Source of the DNA: Photobacterium kishitanii | Lineage (GTDB): Bacteria; Pseudomonadota; Gammaproteobacteria; Enterobacterales; Vibrionaceae | Reading direction: 5' to 3' | Assembly (NCBI RefSeq): GCF_003026355.1 | Contig: NZ_PYON01000006.1 | Location: 124,001-188,000 of the forward strand | DNA: 64,000 nucleotides | In this document: one piece after another, positions 41,527 through 52,200 of the stretch | Position numbering within the stretch: the stretch's first letter is position 1 | How the letters are laid out: each line of letters opens with the position of its first letter | Translations under genes and position numbers: made by a program | Notes under the pieces: model-generated | Told to the model about the DNA's origin: nothing | Databases searched by the model: none | What the model saw: the letters and a program-made list of their open reading frames with translations, nothing else

Positions 41527-43351
41527 ATGCCCAATTTTACCCATAAGCGTAAAAGTGTATCACGACTGATGGCGCCTGTAGCCCTTGCTGTTGCTTTAGC
41601 AGGGTGTAGCACGCCAAACCTGTACAACCAGCAGGTACCATTAACGGATATCACTGCGGTAGCCGCTCAAAGCTCAGCCGCCTATTTAAATAAAGTTAAC
41701 ACCAGTGATGGCGCAGAGCGCATTAACTGGGAGATCATGGCTGTTAAAGCGATGATCCTCGAAAATAAATGGCAACAAGCCGATCAATGGATTGCTAAAT
41801 TATCTCAACAATCTATGAGCCCAACCCAAATTGCGGAGTGGCAACTCGCACGCGCAATGGTACGTGAGCATCAGGGTCAACCACAAGCGGCACTGAACAG
41901 CTTAAACTTTCAGCCATCGTGGCAGCTAACCAAGAGCCAGTATCAACGTTATTACACTTTACGAGCACATCTGTTGGAGCAGTTAAACCATCCGTTCCAA
42001 GCAGCACGTGAACGTACTAAGCTTGATTACTATTTAGATCAAAGTCAAAGAGCCGCTAACTGGCAGCAAGTTTGGCATGATCTATCTGGTTATACTAATG
42101 CTCAATTAGGCAGCGTTAAGCTCACCGATAATGATAGTGTCCTGAAAGGTTGGGTTGAACTCGCAATGTTGAAAAACAATGCGGCGATGCAGCCAATGCA
42201 ACTGAAACAAGCACTTGAACAATGGCTACATCGCCATCCTTATCATCCCGCAAATCAATATTTACCAGCAGAGCTAAAAGCGTTAATCGACATGAAAGCG
42301 ATTAAGCTTGATAATATCGCCTTATTGTTGCCACTCTCAGGTCGTTTTGCAGCTCAAGGTAAAGCCGTTCGTGATGGTTTTATTAATTCGATGATGGATG
42401 ATAAAAATCGCGATGCGGATAGCGAGCTCAATATTTACGATACTGAAGCACAATCAATGCCAGATATCATGGCGCAGCTACAGCATAACGGTACTCAGTT
42501 TGTTGTCGGCCCGCTACGTAAAAACGTTATTACTGAGTTTCAACAAGACAATACCAGCCATATCAATATGCTGGCATTAAACATGCCACCACAAATCAGT
42601 AATAACAAACCCAATGCTTGCTATTTTGCTTTATCACCAGAACAAGAAGCACAGCAAGCCGCAGAACGTATTTACGCCCAAGGGCACCGTAATCCAGCGA
42701 TATTAGTGCCATCCAATGGCTTCGGTCAACGAGTTGCACAAGCGTTTAACCAGCAGTGGTTACAGCTTGATAATCAACCAGCGCTCATCGTTAATTTTGG
42801 TAGCCGCGCTGAGATACCTCAGCAAATTAAAAGCGCTTTTACCAGCGGTGCAGGCAGCCATGTTGATGCTATTTATATGGTCGCCAGTCGCAACGAAGTA
42901 ATGATGCTAAAACCTTTCATTGAAGCATCAATGCCTCCAAGTGGTGATCCAGCTCAAATATACGCAAGTTCACGCAGTAACCCAGATAGTCACAATACCA
43001 ATCGTGAATTGCGAGGTATCGAAGTCAGTGATATTCCATTACTCATCAACCCGCAACCGGGTTATATGGAACGCTTTAATCAACTGTGGCCAAATCAAGG
43101 TAATACCAGTATTCGTTTACATGCATTTGGCATGGATGCTTACTTAATCGCTAAAAAGTTACCTGAAATGCGTGCAAATAGTGATTACACCGTACAGGGT
43201 GAAACTGGACAATTATCCGTGAATAACTACTGTGTTGTTCAGCGTCAAATGGATTGGGGCAAGTTTAGTAGTCAAGGTATAACACCGCTAACTGCAACGC
43301 ATACGCCAACGGCACCTATATCTAGTACAGCTGATAATATTACTCTTATCA

Positions 43352-43374
<23 letters not shown>
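41527..43374 (+). CDS. lpoA: outer-membrane lipoprotein activator of PBP1A
   Basis: Spans the periplasm and stimulates peptidoglycan synthase PBP1A. 615 residues. Lipoprotein signal with lipobox LAGC (Cys near residue 27), a TPR-like N-terminal half (about 40-250) and a C-terminal half with the type I periplasmic-binding-protein fold (IALLLPLSGRFAAQGKAVRDGF from about 263). First of lpoA-yraN-diaA-dolP; yraN starts inside its last codons. Confidence 0.95.
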
Positions 43375-44319
<945 letters not shown>

Positions 44320-44322
44320 CCG

Positions 44323-44865
44323 ATGAAGTGGTTATTGGCGTTACTCATTATTTCGAGCTTATCACTCTCTGGATGTTCTGTTTTTTCAACCCAAGATCCA
44401 CGCAATAACACCCAACATTGGCAAGATCAAAAAACGGAAATGGATATTGCAGGTATTGCCCACACCCGTAAATATACCAAACAATTGAGTATTGATAGTG
44501 TTGCCTTAGACGGTACAGTATTGCTCGTTGGTCAAGCAACATCACAACCACTTAAGCAAGCATTTGTTACTCAAGTTCGTGCGATTAGCGATGTGAAACG
44601 TATTTATGATCAAATCCAAGTACGGCCATTATTAACCATGACGAGTATCAGTAACGATGCATGGTTAACCACTAAAGTGAAGTCGCAACTGATTGCCAGT
44701 AAACAACTAACCAATGTGGTCATTAAAGTGATCACTGAAAATAAACAGGTGTTTTTATTGGGTTATGTCGCACCAGAACAAGCTGCAATAGCCGCTAATA
44801 TTGCCCGGAATGTTTCAGGTGTTAAACACGTTATTACACTATTTGAAAAACCACTTACCAGCTAA
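44323..44865 (+). CDS. dolP: outer-membrane lipoprotein with two BON domains
   Basis: DolP (YraP) is a division-localised outer-membrane lipoprotein that supports envelope integrity. 180 residues: signal peptide with lipobox SLSGCS (Cys18), then BON domains at about 45-110 and 115-178 (each with the V-L-G pattern: VLLVGQA, VFLLGYVA). Last in the operon and followed by a terminator. Confidence 0.93.
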   Translation: MKWLLALLIISSLSLSGCSVFSTQDPRNNTQHWQDQKTEMDIAGIAHTRKYTKQLSIDSVALDGTVLLVGQATSQPLKQAFVTQVRAISDVKRIYDQIQVRPLLTMTSISNDAWLTTKVKSQLIASKQLTNVVIKVITENKQVFLLGYVAPEQAAIAANIARNVSGVKHVITLFEKPLTS

Positions 44866-44887
44866 TTAGTTCGCTTATTTGAGTAAT

Positions 44888-44920
44888 AAAAAAACGCAGC
44901 CAATGGCTGCGTTTTTATTT
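44888..44920. terminator. bidirectional terminator between dolP and sspB
   Basis: AAAAACGCAGCC and GGCTGCGTTTTT form a strong hairpin with A/T runs on each side, between convergent dolP and sspB. Confidence 0.9.
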
Positions 44921-44936
44921 TAGCTAATTGCCAATG

Positions 44937-45443
44937 TTATTTGACAACGCGTAAGCTTGGACGACCACGAGGACGTGGTGGCTCATCATCAGGCTCATCA
45001 CCTTCAGCCGCTTCTGTAACGACTGCAAATGGTGAAACTGTAGGAGACACTGCATCATCAGTGTTGTCGTCTTCTAACGCATGCTCATCATCATAGATAG
45101 GAGTTTCAGTATCATATGCAGCTTCTGGCTCGAACATCGTTCCTGCGCCGTTTTCACGTGCATAAATAGCTAAAACGGCATACATAGGTACGATAACTGA
45201 ATGTGGGCGTCCACTAAAGCGAGCACTAAAGCTAACTGCTTCATTGCTCAGTTCGAGGTTACCCACCGCCATAGGAGCAATGTTAAGGATGATTTGACCA
45301 TCGCTAACAAACTCCATTGGCACCTTAACCCCAGGTAAAGTCGCATCAACGACTAAATGTGGTGTTAGGTCATTATCAACCAACCAATCATAAAACGCGC
45401 GCAACAAATAAGGGCGACGCGGCGTCATATTTTCCATATCCAT
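44937..45443 (-). CDS. sspB: ClpXP adaptor SspB
   Basis: Delivers ssrA-tagged proteins from stalled ribosomes to ClpXP. 168 residues: the substrate-binding domain (about 5-115; LTPHLVVDATLPGVKVPMEF), a flexible acidic linker and the ClpX-docking tail RPSLRVVK at the C-terminus. Two bases after sspA, same operon. Confidence 0.97.
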   Translation of the reverse strand: MDMENMTPRRPYLLRAFYDWLVDNDLTPHLVVDATLPGVKVPMEFVSDGQIILNIAPMAVGNLELSNEAVSFSARFSGRPHSVIVPMYAVLAIYARENGAGTMFEPEAAYDTETPIYDDEHALEDDNTDDAVSPTVSPFAVVTEAAEGDEPDDEPPRPRGRPSLRVVK

Positions 45444-45445
45444 AA

Positions 45446-46084
45446 TTACTGGCCAGCTAAACGCATTTCACGTTCAGCTTCAGTTAATGATGCAAGGAAT
45501 GAATCACGTTCAAATACGCGAGTCATATATGCCTTCACTTCTTTAGCGCCAGTACCACTTAGCTCAATACCCATTTCAGGCAAACGCCATAATAGTGGAG
45601 CTAGGTAGCAATCAACTAAGCTAAATTCATCACTCATAAAGAATGGGTATTCAGCGAATACAGGTGCTAATGCTAATAGCTCTTCACGTAATTGCTTACG
45701 TGCTTTATCAGCTTCATCAGCATTGCCTGAATTAATCTTGTCAGCTAGTGAGTACCAGTTACGCTCAACACGGTACATCATCAAACGACTATTACCACGA
45801 GCAACAGGATAAACAGGCATTAGAGGTGGGTGAGGGAAACGCTCATCCAAGTACTCCATGATAATGTTAGCTTGGTATAGCGCTAATTCGCGATCAACCA
45901 ATGTTGGAACTGAACTGTATGGGTTCAATTCTAACAGATCTTCCGGCAGGCTCATTGGATCAACCAGCTCAATTTCAACACTAACGCCTTTTTCGGCTAG
46001 TACGATACGCACCTGATGGCTGTAGATGTCTGAAGCATCAGAATACAGAGTCATCACAGAGCGTTTATTGGCAGCAACAGCCAT
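45446..46084 (-). CDS. sspA: stringent starvation protein A
   Basis: RNA polymerase-associated GST-fold regulator. 212 residues: thioredoxin-like N-terminal domain (RSVMTLYSDASDIYSHQVRIVLAEKG) and helical C-terminal domain. I use ATG 46084 with GGAGGGG upstream; the TTG before it adds one residue. First gene of sspAB. Confidence 0.96.
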   Translation of the reverse strand: MAVAANKRSVMTLYSDASDIYSHQVRIVLAEKGVSVEIELVDPMSLPEDLLELNPYSSVPTLVDRELALYQANIIMEYLDERFPHPPLMPVYPVARGNSRLMMYRVERNWYSLADKINSGNADEADKARKQLREELLALAPVFAEYPFFMSDEFSLVDCYLAPLLWRLPEMGIELSGTGAKEVKAYMTRVFERDSFLASLTEAEREMRLAGQ

Positions 46085-46111
46085 CAACCCCTCCAGTATA
46101 TTTCAATACAC

Positions 46112-46142
46112 AAAAAGCAATGGAGGCTCAAGCCCCCATTGC
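46112..46142 (-). terminator. intrinsic terminator after petC
   Basis: GCAATGGaGGCT (46117-46128) pairs with AGCCcCCATTGC (46131-46142) with one mismatch; TTTTT follows on the minus strand. It separates petABC from sspAB. Confidence 0.85.
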
Positions 46143-46170
46143 GAGATTCTTAACCCACTAGATTACCTTA

Positions 46171-46908
46171 TCAGTGGACATCACGCCAATATTCTTTCTT
46201 CAACAATACTGTTAATACTAAGAATACACCAATAAATCCCATAACCCACAGCCCTAAACGCTGGCGTTCAAGCTTCATTGGCTCGGCGGAGTAATCTAAA
46301 AAATTCACCAAATCACGTACCGCAGTATCATATTGCTGTGGATTTAACTCACCGCTACCATCGGTTTCGATCCCCATTAATACTTGAGTTGGACTACCAT
46401 CGATCATCTGAGTCTCATAGATCCTACGTGGTACCCCTTGTAATTCTTCCAGTACATGTGGCATACCTACACTTGGAAAAAGGCTATTGTTGACGCCAAA
46501 TGGACGACTAGGATCAGCATAAAAAGAATGTAAATAAGTATACAGCCAATCAGTCCCCCGCACTCTGGCAACCATCGTTAAATCGGGCGTAGGGGCACCA
46601 AATGAAGTCGCTGCATATTGCTCCGACATTGCATTGGTCATTAAATCACCGATTTTAGCCTTAGGATTAAATATCAAATGCTGTTGCATTAATTCCAATG
46701 GAATACCTAAATCGGTAGCAACCCGTTCATAACGTTGATATTGCGTTGAATGACAACCAGCACAATAATTGGTAAACAATTGCGCTCCACGTTGTAAAGA
46801 GGCTTGATCTGTCAAATCATTATTCGCCGCTTGCAGACGTACATTTCCACCACCTGCAAATGCTAATGTCGGCACCAAAACCAGTAGTGTTACAATCCAT
46901 TGCTTCAT
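46171..46908 (-). CDS. petC: cytochrome c1 of the bc1 complex
   Basis: Membrane-anchored c-type cytochrome that takes electrons from the Rieske protein. 245 residues: signal peptide (cleavage after about residue 18), haem site C49-A-G-C52-H53, and a C-terminal membrane anchor (LGLWVMGFIGVFLVLTVLL). Overlaps petB by 4 bases. Confidence 0.96.
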   Translation of the reverse strand: MKQWIVTLLVLVPTLAFAGGGNVRLQAANNDLTDQASLQRGAQLFTNYCAGCHSTQYQRYERVATDLGIPLELMQQHLIFNPKAKIGDLMTNAMSEQYAATSFGAPTPDLTMVARVRGTDWLYTYLHSFYADPSRPFGVNNSLFPSVGMPHVLEELQGVPRRIYETQMIDGSPTQVLMGIETDGSGELNPQQYDTAVRDLVNFLDYSAEPMKLERQRLGLWVMGFIGVFLVLTVLLKKEYWRDVH

Positions 46909-48170
46909 TTGAATGTTACCCTCTCTGGTAGCGGTTTAGTCGCTTCATTTTTACTGTAGAAAAACAACACAATAAAAAACATAAAATAGGTAAAGCTAAA
47001 TGTTTGAGCTAACAAGGTGAACATAGGGGTGACGGGTAAAGATCCAAGAATACCCAAGCCAATAAAGCTAATCGTAAATTGAACCAAATTAGCCAAGTGC
47101 CATTTACTGCGATAACGGAATGAGCGCACATTGCAGCGATCAAACCAAGGTAATAAGAATAGAAACACAATTGCAGCCCCCATTGCTGCAACACCCAGCA
47201 GTTTATCGGGTACAGCGCGCAAAATGGCATAAAATGGAGTGAAATACCAAACGGGGGCAATATGTTCAGGGGTTTTCATCGGATTAGCAGCTTCAAAATT
47301 TGGCGCTTCCAAAAAATAGCCGCCCATTTCAGGGGCAAAAAAGATCACATAACTGAAGAAAAGTGCAAACACTGCTACTCCAATTAGATCTTTAACGGTG
47401 CCATAAGGATGAAAAGGGATCGAATCAATAATGTCATATTTTTTGGTATAGTCTTCATGAAAAGTAAATTGAGTCTGATAGTCATCCCCTTTACTACCTT
47501 TAGGTAACTTAGTATCAATACCATCAGGATTATTTGAACCCACCTCATGCAGCGCTAACACATGCAATACCACCAGCAGTAGTAATACTAATGGTAACGC
47601 TATCACGTGTAAGGCAAAAAAACGGTTTAAGGTTGCTCCAGAAATAACATAATCACCTCGAATCCATAAGGTAAGATCATCACCAATCACCGGGATCGCA
47701 CCAAACAGTGAAATGATAACTTGTGCTCCCCAGTAAGACATTTGTCCCCATGGCAACAAATATCCCATAAAAGCTTCAGCCATCAACACCAAAAATATCA
47801 GCATGCCAAATAACCACAATAACTCCCGTGGTTTTTGGTAAGAGCCATAAATTAAGCCACGGAACATGTGTAAATATATCACCACAAAAAATGCTGAAGC
47901 GCCGGTAGAATGCATATAACGCAGTAACCACCCATATTCAACATCTCGCATTATGTATTCAACCGAAGCAAATGCACCTTCTGCTGATGGCACATAATTC
48001 ATGGTTAACCAGATTCCAGTAATAATTTGATTGACTAGCACTAACATCGCTAACGAACCAAATACATACCAAAAATTAAAATTCTTTGGCATTGGATATT
48101 GAGACAAGTGCTTACGGTAGGCATTGATCACCGGTAAACGTTTATCGATCCAATCAACTAAACCTGCCAT
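46905..48170 (-). CDS. petB: cytochrome b of the bc1 complex
   Basis: Quinol-oxidising core subunit with two b haems. 421 residues, multiple membrane helices; paired histidines in the LRYMHSTGASAFFVVIYLHMFRG and FALHVIALPLVLLLLVVLH helices, and the PEWY-like Qo motif (PVWYFTPFYAILR). Overlaps petA by one base and petC by four. Confidence 0.97.
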   Translation of the reverse strand: MAGLVDWIDKRLPVINAYRKHLSQYPMPKNFNFWYVFGSLAMLVLVNQIITGIWLTMNYVPSAEGAFASVEYIMRDVEYGWLLRYMHSTGASAFFVVIYLHMFRGLIYGSYQKPRELLWLFGMLIFLVLMAEAFMGYLLPWGQMSYWGAQVIISLFGAIPVIGDDLTLWIRGDYVISGATLNRFFALHVIALPLVLLLLVVLHVLALHEVGSNNPDGIDTKLPKGSKGDDYQTQFTFHEDYTKKYDIIDSIPFHPYGTVKDLIGVAVFALFFSYVIFFAPEMGGYFLEAPNFEAANPMKTPEHIAPVWYFTPFYAILRAVPDKLLGVAAMGAAIVFLFLLPWFDRCNVRSFRYRSKWHLANLVQFTISFIGLGILGSLPVTPMFTLLAQTFSFTYFMFFIVLFFYSKNEATKPLPERVTFK

Positions 48171-48760
48171 TATACCGTCTCCTTATCAAGCCCAACCAAA
48201 ATGGTGTTATCGTCTAAGAATTGATACGGTGGAACCACCAGATTAAGAGGAGCAGGTACACCAGCAAATACCCGCCCTGCCATGTCAAATGTAGAACCAT
48301 GACATGGACAAAAAAAGCCAGCAGCAACGCCACTGACTTGATCACTAAAACTATTCGGTAAATATGTCGGCGAGCAACCAAGATGAGTACAAATACCCAC
48401 CGCTAAAAAGATTTCTGGCTTTAATGAACGATGTGAATTTTGCGCATAAGTGGGTTGTTGTGGTTCTTCAGAGGCCGGATCACGAAGCTGATCATCGTGA
48501 GAAGCTAATTGCTGTAACACCGCTTGGCTGCGACGCACAATCCATACCGGCTTACCGCGCCATTCAACGCGGATCATTTGCCCATCGGCTAATTTGCTAA
48601 TATTGACTTCAACGGGTGCACCTGCTGCTTTCGCTTTCTCGCTGGGATTCCATGATTTAATAAAAGGCACAGCAATTGCAATCGCACCTATACCTCCAAC
48701 GATCGAGGTTGTTGCCGTTAGAAAGCGACGTCTTCCATTACTTATTCGCACATTGCTCAT
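48170..48760 (-). CDS. petA: Rieske iron-sulfur subunit of the bc1 complex
   Basis: Transfers electrons from quinol to cytochrome c1. 196 residues. N-terminal GRRRFLTATTS plus hydrophobic stretch is a twin-arginine (Tat) signal-anchor. The 2Fe-2S ligands are in CTHLGCSP and CPCHGSTFD. First gene of petABC. Confidence 0.97.
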   Translation of the reverse strand: MSNVRISNGRRRFLTATTSIVGGIGAIAIAVPFIKSWNPSEKAKAAGAPVEVNISKLADGQMIRVEWRGKPVWIVRRSQAVLQQLASHDDQLRDPASEEPQQPTYAQNSHRSLKPEIFLAVGICTHLGCSPTYLPNSFSDQVSGVAAGFFCPCHGSTFDMAGRVFAGVPAPLNLVVPPYQFLDDNTILVGLDKETV

Positions 48761-48994
48761 CCATTTTCTCCAATAGCTCCTGCTTGGATTTTTATATATC
48801 CCTAGCGCTTAGATGCAAACTTAGCCAAACATACCGTAGCAACAATATTGCTACAGTTTTAAATTATCACCAACATTTAAAGAATAAGTAAAGGTCAATA
48901 TATTCACAAGTTCAAGCTATTGTTTAGCCGCAAATATTGGATATATACCGTTTTTCATTATTATGCATCAAGGTTTATCGAAAAATACGACGTT
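48761..48994. other. petA upstream region
   Basis: AT-rich non-coding DNA that should carry the petABC promoter, reading leftward. No repeat or small gene was seen before the heptamer array at 48995, and no promoter that I can place firmly. Confidence 0.35.
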
Positions 48995-49060
<66 letters not shown>

Positions 49061-49104
49061 AAATAACCAATTGAAGCTAATGAGTACCTCTATTGGAAAA
49101 AAGG

Positions 49105-49136
49105 CAAAAAAAAGCCCAACCCGAGGGCTGAGCTTT
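49105..49136 (-). terminator. intrinsic terminator after rpsI
   Basis: AGCCC (49113-49117) pairs with GGGCT (49125-49129); eight T follow on the minus strand (49105-49112). About 40 bases past the rpsI stop. Confidence 0.8.
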
Positions 49137-49175
49137 TCTGTACACAGTAACCAGATAAAATCTGGAAGCGAAAAA

Positions 49176-49568
49176 TTAACGCTTAGAGAACTGTGGACGA
49201 CGACGTGCTTTACGTAGACCAACTTTCTTACGCTCAACGCAACGAGCGTCGCGAGTAACGTAGCCAGCTGCACGTAGAGCAGGACGTAGAGTTTCATCGT
49301 ATTCCATAAGAGCACGAGTGATACCGTGACGGATAGCACCAGATTGACCAGTGATACCACCACCTTTAACAGTGATGTATAGGTCAAAATTCTCAGTCAT
49401 ACCTACAAGCTCAAGAGGCTGAAGAACTACCATGCGCGCTGTTGGGCGGCTGAAGTACTCTTCGATGCTACGCTTGTTGATTACGATGTTGCCAGTACCC
49501 GGTTTGATGAAAACGCGAGCTGCTGAGCTTTTACGGCGACCAGTGCCGTAGTATTGATTCTCTGCCAT
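49176..49568 (-). CDS. rpsI: 30S ribosomal protein S9
   Basis: Small-subunit protein whose C-terminal tail reaches the P-site tRNA. 130 residues, starting [20 protein letters not shown] and ending RRRPQFSKR, the invariant tail. Two earlier in-frame starts (ATG 49574, TTG 49583) exist; 49568 gives the family length. 15 bases after rplM. Confidence 0.97.
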   Translation of the reverse strand: MAENQYYGTGRRKSSAARVFIKPGTGNIVINKRSIEEYFSRPTARMVVLQPLELVGMTENFDLYITVKGGGITGQSGAIRHGITRALMEYDETLRPALRAAGYVTRDARCVERKKVGLRKARRRPQFSKR

Positions 49569-49583
49569 TGTCATAATTCCCAA

Positions 49584-50012
49584 TTAGATGTCTAGTACTT
49601 TAGGCTGTTGTGCAGCATGGTTGTGCTCAGTACCCGCGTAAACTTTAAGCTTACGGAACATAGCACGGCCTAGAGGACCTTTTGGAAGCATGCCTTTAAC
49701 AGCAGTTTCAATAACCATTTCTGGTTTCTTAGCAATTAGCTTATCAAAGCTGATTGACTTAAGGCCGCCGATGAAGCCAGTGTGGTGATGGTACATTTTA
49801 TCTGTACGCTTATTACCAGTTACTGCTACTTTCTCAGCATTGATAACTACAATGTAGTCACCAGTGTCAACGTGTGGAGTGTACTCCGGCTTATGCTTGC
49901 CACGTAGACGAGAAGCGATTTCAGTTGAAAGACGACCTAGAGTTTTACCTTCAGCGTCAACAACATACCAGTCACGTTTTACAGTTTCTGGTTTAGCAAC
50001 GAAAGTTTTCAT
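49584..50012 (-). CDS. rplM: 50S ribosomal protein L13
   Basis: Early-assembling large-subunit protein. 142 residues, full length ([28 protein letters not shown] ... to the PKVLDI end). First gene of rplM-rpsI. In E. coli L13 represses this operon through its leader, and a structured leader is present here. Confidence 0.98.
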   Translation of the reverse strand: MKTFVAKPETVKRDWYVVDAEGKTLGRLSTEIASRLRGKHKPEYTPHVDTGDYIVVINAEKVAVTGNKRTDKMYHHHTGFIGGLKSISFDKLIAKKPEMVIETAVKGMLPKGPLGRAMFRKLKVYAGTEHNHAAQQPKVLDI

Positions 50013-50145
50013 GCTAATTAATACCCATTATTTAAATAGTTTCACTTACTAGAACCATCAAATGATGATTCCTCTGTTAAGAGCCCAGTCATCACCCCTT
50101 CGAGTGGGTGGCACTCCTGGCTTTCGCCATACAGGTACGGTGGGT
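50013..50145 (-). promoter_or_regulatory. rplM-rpsI mRNA leader
   Basis: About 130 bases between the predicted transcription start and the rplM ATG. It can fold into at least one GNRA hairpin (TGGC-GAAA-GCCA, near 50121-50132) and a CACCC/GGGGTG stem just downstream. By analogy with E. coli this is a candidate L13 autoregulatory site; the binding itself is inferred. Confidence 0.5.
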
Positions 50146-50151
50146 CGCAAG

Positions 50152-50180
50152 ATTATAGAGAAGGGTGTGGAAAAAATCAC
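50152..50180 (-). promoter_or_regulatory. rplM-rpsI promoter
   Basis: Perfect -10 TATAAT (50152-50157) with a weak -35 GTGATT (50175-50180) at 17-base spacing. Long A and T tracts (50181-50210) upstream could act as an UP element, as expected for a ribosomal protein promoter. Confidence 0.75.
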
Positions 50181-50311
50181 CTTTTTTCCCAAAAAAAATG
50201 TTTTTTTTTCATATCCACGGTCATTAATTGCTAATTAGACCAATAAATCACAACTTAAAGTGTGCTAATCATACTAAAAGTGCAATAGCCTTGAGTAATT
50301 AACAGCAGTAA

Positions 50312-51448
50312 TTAATCCGTTAGATGTGCTCTTGCTAAATATTGCTCACTTTGCATTTCAATTAAGCGTGAACAACAGCGCTCAAATTCAAATAACAATC
50401 GTCCTTCAGTATAAAGCTCAATTAATGGCACCGCCGCAGAAATAATCACCGTCACGTTACGCTCATAAAATTCATCGACCATGGCGATGAAACGCCGTGC
50501 GGCATCTTGCTCTTTCATCACCATCACATCTGCGATAAGCACGGTGTGATATAACTGTGCAATTTCAATATAATCATTTTGACTACGCGCAGTTTGACAT
50601 AGCTGATGAAAACTAAACTGCACCACCCCGCTAGCTTCTCGTTGAGTCGTTATTGGACGCTGATTAATAATAATATCTTTAGCGTAATACCGCGGTTCAA
50701 AGCTCAGTTGCTCAAAATAACGCGCTAAATTAGCATCGGCTTGTGGTCCTAGTGGCGAATAGTAAATTTCAGCCTGTGCTAAAGAACGCAACCGATAATC
50801 AATACCAGCATCAATATTAACCACCAGACAATGTTGTTCAATAAGAGCGATTGCTGGCAGAAACCGTGCACGTTGCAAACCATTTCGATATAAACAATCA
50901 GGCGCGATATTTGATGTCGCAACTAAAGTAATCCCCCGTCTAAACAACGCATCAAGTAAAGTAGCTAAAATCATCGCATCGGTAATATCACTAACAAAAA
51001 ATTCATCGAAACAAATAATATCAGTTTGTTGTTTAAAATTATCAGCCACATGCTCTAACGGATCTTCAGTTCCATCAAGCAGTTGCAACTGCTGATGAAC
51101 CCGATACATAAAGCGATGAAAATGAATCCGCATTTTTCGTTCTATTGGCAAACAGTCATAAAAGGTATCAACCAAATACGTTTTCCCGCGCCCAACCCCT
51201 CCCCAAAAATACAGTCCCGTTACTGGCACGATATCTGCTTGAGTGGTTGTGGTTTGAAATAATGTTTTAGTCGCCGACCATAATCGTTGCCATTCGGTTG
51301 TGGCTGGTAATGGGGCAACTGGCGCTATCAACCTATGGTACAAATCATTTAAATGAGTGACGGCCTGAGCCTGAGCAGGGTCTGCAAAAAAATCGAGACG
51401 TTGTAGATCTGCATGATATTTATTAAGCGGCGTCTGCTGCTGATTCAT
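50312..51448 (-). CDS. zapE: cell division ATPase ZapE (AFG1 family)
   Basis: P-loop ATPase linked to Z-ring constriction. 378 residues with Walker A GGVGRGKTYLVDTFY (about 88-102), Walker B IICFDEFFVSDI and sensor TSNIAP. Also known as YhcM. Divergent from zapG; no clear terminator before the rplM promoter region. Confidence 0.94.
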   Translation of the reverse strand: MNQQQTPLNKYHADLQRLDFFADPAQAQAVTHLNDLYHRLIAPVAPLPATTEWQRLWSATKTLFQTTTTQADIVPVTGLYFWGGVGRGKTYLVDTFYDCLPIERKMRIHFHRFMYRVHQQLQLLDGTEDPLEHVADNFKQQTDIICFDEFFVSDITDAMILATLLDALFRRGITLVATSNIAPDCLYRNGLQRARFLPAIALIEQHCLVVNIDAGIDYRLRSLAQAEIYYSPLGPQADANLARYFEQLSFEPRYYAKDIIINQRPITTQREASGVVQFSFHQLCQTARSQNDYIEIAQLYHTVLIADVMVMKEQDAARRFIAMVDEFYERNVTVIISAAVPLIELYTEGRLLFEFERCCSRLIEMQSEQYLARAHLTD

Positions 51449-51628
51449 TTGAAGTTGTCCCTTTTTATCTTATTTGCCATAAAATTAGAGCATAAATAGT
51501 CACAATAGATGATTGAATTTGTTCCATGCGTAACCCGCTCAAGGTATAGTAATAGCGTTATTACCTATTAATAAACAGCACTCTGACTGAAAAAACACGT
51601 ATTAACATCAAAATCACAAGGAATTATC

Positions 51629-52096
51629 ATGGCTATGAGTTGGATTATTGCAGCTGCTATTTTTATTGCCGGAATCTTTATTGGTTCCATCGTAAGTCGC
51701 TTAACCAATAAAAATCAAAATCAACAAATATCATTAAAAAAAGATCTTGATAAATCAAAGTACGAGCTAGAACAATATCGACAAGAACTTGTTGATCATT
51801 TTGCTCGTAGCGCAGAGTTATTAGACAACGTATCTAAAGATTACAGTAAACTTTATGAACATATGGCAAAAACATCTGCAGAGCTTATGCCTAATTTACC
51901 AACCCAAGACAACCCATTCGCACAACGAATAACCACCTTGGAACAAGTAAAGAATGATAAGCCAATTGAAGATGAAGTCATGGATCATCAACCGCGTGAC
52001 TACGCAAATGGTGCCACAGGTCTCTTCAGTGATAAAGCAACTACCGTTAGAGAAGATGAAATTGCTACCCCTGAGCAGCAAGTAAAAGCCAGCTAA
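51629..52096 (+). CDS. zapG: inner-membrane coiled-coil protein ZapG (YhcB)
   Basis: DUF1043 protein involved in envelope growth and division. 155 residues: an N-terminal membrane helix (WIIAAAIFIAGIFIGSIVS), then a coiled coil (LKKDLDKSKYELEQYRQELVDHFARSAELL) and a disordered acidic tail. AAGGA precedes the ATG. It sits between zapE and degQ, as in E. coli. Confidence 0.92.
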   Translation: MAMSWIIAAAIFIAGIFIGSIVSRLTNKNQNQQISLKKDLDKSKYELEQYRQELVDHFARSAELLDNVSKDYSKLYEHMAKTSAELMPNLPTQDNPFAQRITTLEQVKNDKPIEDEVMDHQPRDYANGATGLFSDKATTVREDEIATPEQQVKAS

Positions 52097-52157
52097 CAGT
52101 TAATCACCATATCAATACCTCCACCACAAAACATCACGGTAGAGGGAACTTAATTCC

Positions 52158-52188
52158 AGTTAACAAGTCATACTTTAACTTGTTAACT
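52158..52188 (+). promoter_or_regulatory. inverted repeat upstream of degQ
   Basis: AGTTAACAAGT (52158-52168) and ACTTGTTAACT (52178-52188), a perfect 11-bp inverted repeat with a 9-base spacer. It ends next to the degQ ribosome binding site (TTGGAG) and 12 bases before the ATG. It could be an operator or an RNA hairpin affecting translation; undecided. Confidence 0.6.
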
Positions 52189-52200
52189 TGGAGTTAAATC

